From Pegea sp. RAD2-039 (taxonomy: Eukaryota > Chordata > Thaliacea > Salpida > Salpidae): 64,000 nt of DNA. The DNA is taken from assembly GCA_034620365.1 (NCBI GenBank), contig JAQGEQ010000219.1, positions 62,001-126,000 of the forward strand. Direction: 5' to 3'. Within the stretch, counting starts at the first letter, position 1; the number at the start of each line of letters is the position of its first letter. The translations under genes were made by a program, and so were the position numbers. The notes under the pieces were generated by a model. The model saw nothing but the letters and a program-made list of their open reading frames with translations. It was not told the DNA's origin and did not search any database. Positions 58,885-64,000 of this stretch are shown here, in pieces.

Positions 58885-59262
58885 GCCTGGTTAATGACAG
58901 CACTTCTAAGAGACACAGAAATCCAAATTTAAAGCCGGGGTTGGAGCCTCGTAGGCAGTCACTGTACTTAGTGTCGTTCTGGCAACTCATGCGACGCCAG
59001 CCAGGCGTAGCTGCATCAGTGTGTCTGTTTTGCTGCATAACCTTGTTGGCGTGGAGAGTGGAATCCTGCTACTGGATCTCAATATTTCTGCCTTGGCACA
59101 TATATGCTTCGCATATGCATAATGCCGTCATACTTAAATGATAGGTCATTTTCGCATATATACGCATGGCTGTTCGCGGCCGAGACAGGCCACCTTCTTT
59201 TCTATTTACCAAGAAATTTACAAATAAAATAGCAGATAATGTTCTGATTGAAGGGAAACCTA
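58885..59262. repeat. GC-richer insertion of unknown type next to a LINE
   Basis: This segment is compositionally unlike its surroundings (AAAGCCGGGGTTGGAGCCTC, GCGACGCCAGCCAGGCGTAG, GTTCGCGGCCGAGACAGGCC) and directly precedes the LINE copy. It includes a short dyad, GCATATATGCTTCGCATATGC-like, near 59097. It may be part of another mobile element or a piece of the LINE 5' region. An 86-codon open frame is not convincing. Confidence 0.35.
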
Positions 59263-59344
59263 TTTGGAACCTAATGGTCCTTGTAATATTTCCGAAATAT
59301 CTGCTTTCAGATTATATCTGTTTTCAAAAACACCGCACAGACCA

Positions 59345-60580
59345 GTTTCGTTGACTTCCGGTATCTGCAAAACTGAACAAAATATCATTAGCAATCATAT
59401 GACCAGTCATTTGACGGAGCACCATCTAATATCTGATGTCCAGCATGGCTTTGTGAAACGGAAATCTTCCCTAACTCAACATCTCACTTTTCTTAATGAG
59501 CTTACAGCATATTATGGAAGTAATACTCCTTGTAACATCATATACCTCGATTTTGCTAAAGCATTTGATTCTGTCCCACACAACAAGTTCATTATTGTAT
59601 TACAAAATTAAAAGTCAACAGCTTTATCTTAAAGTGGATTGAAGATTACTTATCAGGTAGAATCCAACAAACTCGTGTAGAAAGATCTTTATCTACTCCT
59701 GTTCAAATCACCAGTGGTGTTCCTCAGGGTTCCGTTGTGGGTCCTCTTCTCTTTTTAATTTTCATCGAAAACCTAATCAGAAGACCAGTACGTCTCGATA
59801 CAAACTCTATTCAGTCTAGACAAAATTTTCTACAAAATACATTAGTTACCAAACATAAGATTTATAATTGCACATATCTTTTCAATATTTTGAAATTATA
59901 CGTACGTCCAATTCTTGAATACAATGTCAGTGCATGGATGCCATATCAAGTTAGTGATATCAAAAAAATCGAGTCTGTTCAGGCAACATTAACGAGATTG
60001 ATAGGCAGGAAACTTAATATTAAATACGATAGTTATAAACATCGTCTCAGTCTCTTCAATTTAGATACTTTGGAAATTCGACGGATTAAATAAGATTTAA
60101 TTCTTATTTTTAAAATTATCTACAATTTAATTGACCTTAAAATCGATGATTTTTTTCTATTAGTCTTTTCCTCAAGTTATATCAGCTCAGACGACACACA
60201 TTATATCTTAATAAGCTCATATTACCAGGTACATTGGTCAGAGCGAATTTTTTCTTATACCGTACAATTAGTACTTGAAACCAGCTGCTATCATACCAGA
60301 ATCACTCGCGTTGTTCAAGCAGAAGTTGAACTGTTATGATATTGTCAACATTGCCATTTCTTCGCTTTTAATTTTTCTCTTTTTAATATTACTATAATTC
60401 TATGTAAATGTTCACTGTTTTGAAGGAATACCGAAATGCCACGTGTTACATCTTTTGCTTTAAATATTTCTAACTCAAAAGATGTTATTTGTGAGAATGT
60501 GTGTTAGCGAGAGGTGCTCTCTTTAGGAACTCTCCTTTGCGTTTATTGTAATAAATAAATAAATGAATAAATCAATTAAT
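59345..60580 (+). mobile_element. 5'-truncated CR1/L2-like LINE with 3' microsatellite tail
   Basis: Plus-strand copy of the same family as 38945-41720. Reverse transcriptase pieces: EQNIISNHMTSHLTEHHLIS, DVQHGFVKRKSSLTQHLTFL, YLDFAKAFDSVPHNKF (59350-59611), the GVPQGSVVGPLLFLIFIENL segment (about 59715-59770), then a deletion that removes the catalytic ADD block. The connection domain (KLYVRPILEYNVSAWMPYQV) follows, up to about 60093. The C-terminal segment is frameshifted. The 3' UTR runs about 60390-60545 and ends in AATAAATAAATAAATGAAT. It is nearly identical to the minus-strand copy over 59370-59610, so the two share a recent source. Confidence 0.87.
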
Positions 60581-62114
60581 TAATAAATCAAATTATAAAA
60601 CAAAAATAAAGAATTCAATACTTAAAAGTAATTCAACATGAATACCAATTGACTTCTAATTAAATTAGCTTGGTAAAGAGGCATCAGATACATCTCTATT
60701 TCTTTTATCTATTTTCAATAAAGATTTGAATTTTGTTGATGTCTTATTGGCTTGTTGTGATTTAAACTATCCGTAAAAAACAGTAAAAGTTATTAACCAA
60801 AGCTTGCATTCATTTTTTTAAATTGTTTTGGTTTCTTTGGTTTAGACTTTTCTCAAATTGTTTAATGCTAAAAACTCTATTTATTGGCAACAAAAATGTA
60901 ATGACTACGGTTTAAAATAGATTTAAATAAAAGTTGAATAATGTTGATAATTGATAAAGCAGCTTACAGATTGATTGTACTTTTGTGAAATTTAGTACAA
61001 TCCAAAACTATTCATTAAAACCAAGGATGCAATTCATCAGATGCATAAGCCTTGAAGGCTATAGCCATCACAAATGCATTTCGATGTTTAGATATTTCCT
61101 AAACTTTTGGTACAAGGTAACAATAATGAATAAAATAAATTTTTATTTGTATAATAGAATAGGAGAAATTAGTAATAATTCAAATAGCTGAATCAAAGCT
61201 AAAAAAAGATTTATTAAATATAAGACAAAGAATAATAGTAGTTAAAGATTAAACTTACTTAAAACATTTAATTTAAGAAATTAAATCATGAATATTCTTT
61301 AATTATATCAAAATTGGTTTAAATCCGCTTATAGTCTGCAGTTAATAGAAATTAAGAAAATTGCAATAACGCAAATAGTAGCTTCCTAAATTCGAAGATA
61401 GTAATGATAACTAAATAGTCATAATCATATATAAATGTTATAAATAACTAAACAGTAAACATTTTCATAAATTTTAATTTTCTTAAGTTAAAAAAATTAT
61501 ATTCTTTTATAAAAAGTTTAAAATATTATTTGTATCTAAAGATTAAAAAAAAAGCTTTCAAGAAGTTTTTGAAGACAAAATTATTTTTATCCAAAATTTC
61601 ACAAACGGTTAAATTTCTAACGATCTCACAAAGTTTAAATTTTTGTTTTTATGTTGTTATCAAAAAAGTGTTTTATTTTTTGACGAATTTCATTACTTAT
61701 TTTTTATCGTTGATATTTTTGTTTCAATTTTAAGATTTTTAATGTTTTATATTTATTATCTTCAAATAGTAATAATGTTTTATAATTTAGTTTATTTTTT
61801 TAAAAATTTTTTTTAAGATTTATTATTTGTATTAAATTCTTTTAAATAATTTATTTTTTGAAAAACTTTTATAATTCTAATCTAATGTTTAGTTTTTATT
61901 ATTTGCTGTAGATAACAGTTTAAGAATAAACTTGTTTTGTTTATGTTTGTTTACTTATTTATCAGTTTTATTTATCCACATATATCATCCACAATTATTT
62001 CTTAAATATTTTGTAAATTATTTTTATTTTCTAAAATATTTTCACAGAATAACTTTTTGATTATTTTGCTTTTAAGGTTAACTTTGTAAATTTATAATTT
62101 TCTAAATTTTTTAG
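60581..62114. other. AT-rich intergenic region
   Basis: No gene is recognised. It ends in an acceptor (CTAAATTTTTTAG, ending 62114) 14 nt before the next ATG. Confidence 0.5.
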
Positions 62115-62128
62115 GAGATTTTAAAATA

Positions 62129-63973
62129 ATGAAATCAAAAAAAGGAGAAATTTATTTTCAGCCTTCTCAGCTTTATTTCAATTTAAATGAAGAAATTTCA
62201 AAAGATGAAAGCTTCAAATCATTTCAAAATCCTATCATAATTGAAAAGATTTCTTCAAAAAAAACAGAAATTAAAAAAAAAATCAATGAAATTAATGGTA
62301 AGATGGAAATAGCTCAACGAATTGCCAAATTGGATGTTTCAAAGGAAGATTTTAGAAGAAGGTCATGTGAGCCTTCTATAGGTACATGTCTTAGTGGAGA
62401 TTTGGGTGAAAAATTATCTCAATTTCAACCTGTCTTTAAACTGTCTCAATCAACAAAGAAGGTTTTTCAGAATCCAATTGTTCAAAAAAAACTCTTTCAA
62501 AAAAACTCTCAAACTAAAATTCCTAAAAAAGATGAAAAAATGAAGATTCTATTAAAAGATTTCCCTGAGCAGAGGATCCCTGAGAAGATGATCCCTGAGC
62601 AGAGGATCCCTGAGAAGATGATCCCTGAACAGAGGATCCCTAAGAAGAAGATCACTTTTCTGCCCAAGACTTCGAATTGTACAAAAAGTTTACAGAAAAA
62701 AATTGAAACTGAAAAATTGAAACAGAGAAAAATTATCCCAAAAAATCTTTCATCTCAAAGATCAATTTCACAGGGAATCAAAGGATCTTCTTGTAAAGAA
62801 TTAGTTCCTAGAGCATCTTCTTCTCAAAGATCCAATCATAAGGAGTCTTTATCTCAGGATCAAGCTTTAAAAAAAAAGATTTCAAAAATTTACAAACCAC
62901 CATCAACAAAAATTAAAAATTCACTAAAAACAGAAACCAAAAAGAAAGATTTAATATCTCTTATCTTACAAGACACTAATGATGACGTCACATGTGATGA
63001 TGACGTCACAACATGTCATGACGTCACACTGACAGATAGAGAAAGACGCAAGAGGATTTTTAATCAGTCAGAATTAGAAGCGATTTTACGAAAATTGACG
63101 GAAATTGAAAATGAAGAAAATGAAATTAGAATGAAATGGAATAAGATTGATTTAGGAGTGCTGGTTGTTCAAAAAGGGGAAAAAGATGTTCCCGAAAAAC
63201 TTGTTATCACCGAAAATCATCATCCATTTGCTCCATGCGGAATTGAAATAAAAAAAAGTCCTAGAGGTTCCCCTAAAAAAAGTATTTCGACAAAAATGGT
63301 GAAAAACAAATTGGGTTTGAAACCAGATTTGTTAAAATCCATTTTAGACGGAGCTGAAAATTTCAAAAGTTTTCTTAAATCAATTCATCATCAAAAAAAA
63401 GGAAACTTTGATCCCTGTCTGATGGTCGAAGAACTGGCTGATGACGTCATCGATTCAATGATTGGGTCAGTATTAGATGAAGTGACGTCAACGCTCGACA
63501 AGTTAATAGATCACGTGATAGTTGAAGAATTTGCAGATCCAGGCTCTTCTAGTTTTCCTCATTTGCATAAAACAGTTTCAGATTCAAAGTGTTTAAAGAA
63601 TCATTCGACTCCCAGAGAGAGAAAAAGATCTTCTAGAGGTGAACAGGGATCATCTGTGAGTGAAGGGGTATTTTATGGGAATCTGAAGTCCTCTGAAAGT
63701 GAAGGATCTTCAAATTTAAAAGAAAATTTTGAGAAGACTCTGATGGAGCCTTTTGGAGCAGAAAAATCTTCCAGAGTTGACGAGTCTTCTGGGACAAAAA
63801 TATCTTCTAGGTTAGAAGACCTCCTTATAGGAGAAGGATCTTCTAAGACACAAGTATCTTCCAGAGAATATGACTCTTCTAACTGCTGGGAAACAGAAAA
63901 AGAGAATTCCGAAAATTGGAGTTTTTTGGAAAGTTCGTTTGAAGTTGAATCTTCTTATACTATAACAAGATGA
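62129..63973 (+). CDS. Uncharacterised 614-residue Lys/Ser-rich protein
   Basis: One long open frame from ATG to TGA with no intron needed. I do not recognise the family. Most of the sequence is basic and low complexity: many SS-K/Q motifs, three tandem PEQRIPEKMI decads near residues 148-172, and a Ser-rich C-terminal third. A better-ordered core lies at about residues 300-350 (TDRERRKRIFNQSELEAILR, KLTEIENEENEIRMKWNKID), a predicted charged helix. Another lies near 420-470 (ELADDVIDSMIGSVLDEVTS). The palindrome is translated several times: NDDVTCDDDVTTCHDVTLTD, ADDVID, DEVTST. These help confirm that the frame is used, since the motif is a gene-body marker here. Centrosomal or other scaffold proteins look like this, but no assignment is justified. 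More exons beyond the stop cannot be excluded. Confidence 0.75.
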   Translation: MKSKKGEIYFQPSQLYFNLNEEISKDESFKSFQNPIIIEKISSKKTEIKKKINEINGKMEIAQRIAKLDVSKEDFRRRSCEPSIGTCLSGDLGEKLSQFQPVFKLSQSTKKVFQNPIVQKKLFQKNSQTKIPKKDEKMKILLKDFPEQRIPEKMIPEQRIPEKMIPEQRIPKKKITFLPKTSNCTKSLQKKIETEKLKQRKIIPKNLSSQRSISQGIKGSSCKELVPRASSSQRSNHKESLSQDQALKKKISKIYKPPSTKIKNSLKTETKKKDLISLILQDTNDDVTCDDDVTTCHDVTLTDRERRKRIFNQSELEAILRKLTEIENEENEIRMKWNKIDLGVLVVQKGEKDVPEKLVITENHHPFAPCGIEIKKSPRGSPKKSISTKMVKNKLGLKPDLLKSILDGAENFKSFLKSIHHQKKGNFDPCLMVEELADDVIDSMIGSVLDEVTSTLDKLIDHVIVEEFADPGSSSFPHLHKTVSDSKCLKNHSTPRERKRSSRGEQGSSVSEGVFYGNLKSSESEGSSNLKENFEKTLMEPFGAEKSSRVDESSGTKISSRLEDLLIGEGSSKTQVSSREYDSSNCWETEKENSENWSFLESSFEVESSYTITR

Positions 63974-64000
63974 AAATCAGAAGATGAAGATCACGTGATG
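63974..64000. repeat. Start of a GAAGATCAGAAGAT-type repeat at the window edge
   Basis: The last 27 bases hold AATCAGAAGATGAAGATCAC, the unit seen in SPARC, CLASP and ZFAND4 introns, here purine-rich on the plus strand. In those genes the sense strand is the pyrimidine one, so this might belong to a minus-strand gene beyond the window. Confidence 0.45.

Noticed and set aside
58881..59141. 86-codon open frame in the GC-richer segment
   Set aside because: No domain or family is recognised. It ends inside apparent mobile-element sequence.

Overview
This is an animal (metazoan) nuclear window. It is AT-rich, its genes have many short introns (mostly about 45-70 nt), CR1/L2-type LINE debris is present, and the protein families are animal ones: SPARC, Mxd, CLASP, FKBP4/5, a claudin-like protein, NFX1 and ZFAND4. 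The species cannot be named from sequence alone. A selenoprotein L gene, a gene pair spaced like an operon, and unpartnered 3' splice sites just before many start codons fit an aquatic invertebrate that uses spliced-leader trans-splicing. Tunicates are one possibility, but this is inference.

Layout: SPARC (-, 1439-3365); decayed LINE (4.7-5.7 kb); TMEM242 and selenoprotein L (+, 6004-7893, 61 bp apart) with a SECIS element; AT-rich gap; Mxd/Mad bHLH-zipper repressor (-, 14116-15384); AT-rich gap; a complete 35-exon CLASP gene (-, 19675-29769) with several minisatellite-filled introns; AT-rich gap; FKBP52/51-type co-chaperone (+, 33732-37183) with a 20-bp satellite intron; claudin-like four-pass protein (+, 37734-38578); truncated LINE (-, about 38.9-41.7 kb); a C2H2 / FAR1-like / PHD protein of unknown role (+, 43515-45554); NFX1 (+, 47471-54185) with a coding hexapeptide repeat and a 19-bp satellite intron; ZFAND4 (+, 56309-58371); a second truncated LINE (+, about 59.3-60.6 kb); an unrecognised 614-residue protein (+, 62129-63973). 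I reconstructed all spliced models by hand; each named multi-exon model stays in frame from ATG to stop.

Two results stand out. First, the gene at 6458-7893 reads through two in-frame TGA codons in a UxxU redox motif and has a convincing SECIS in its 3' UTR, so it is a selenoprotein L and not a pseudogene. Second, the palindrome TGATGACGTCATCA (CRE-like core TGACGTCA) is scattered very densely through gene bodies, in introns and exons, and is nearly absent from the long intergenic stretches. In many short introns it occurs twice, so the intron could fold on itself. In exons it is translated as DDVI, VTSS or MTSS. It also seeds several minisatellites. A second dyad, the RFX X-box-like GTTACCATAGCAAC, behaves similarly. 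The genes do not form one pathway; neighbours appear functionally unrelated except for the operon-like TMEM242-SelL pair.
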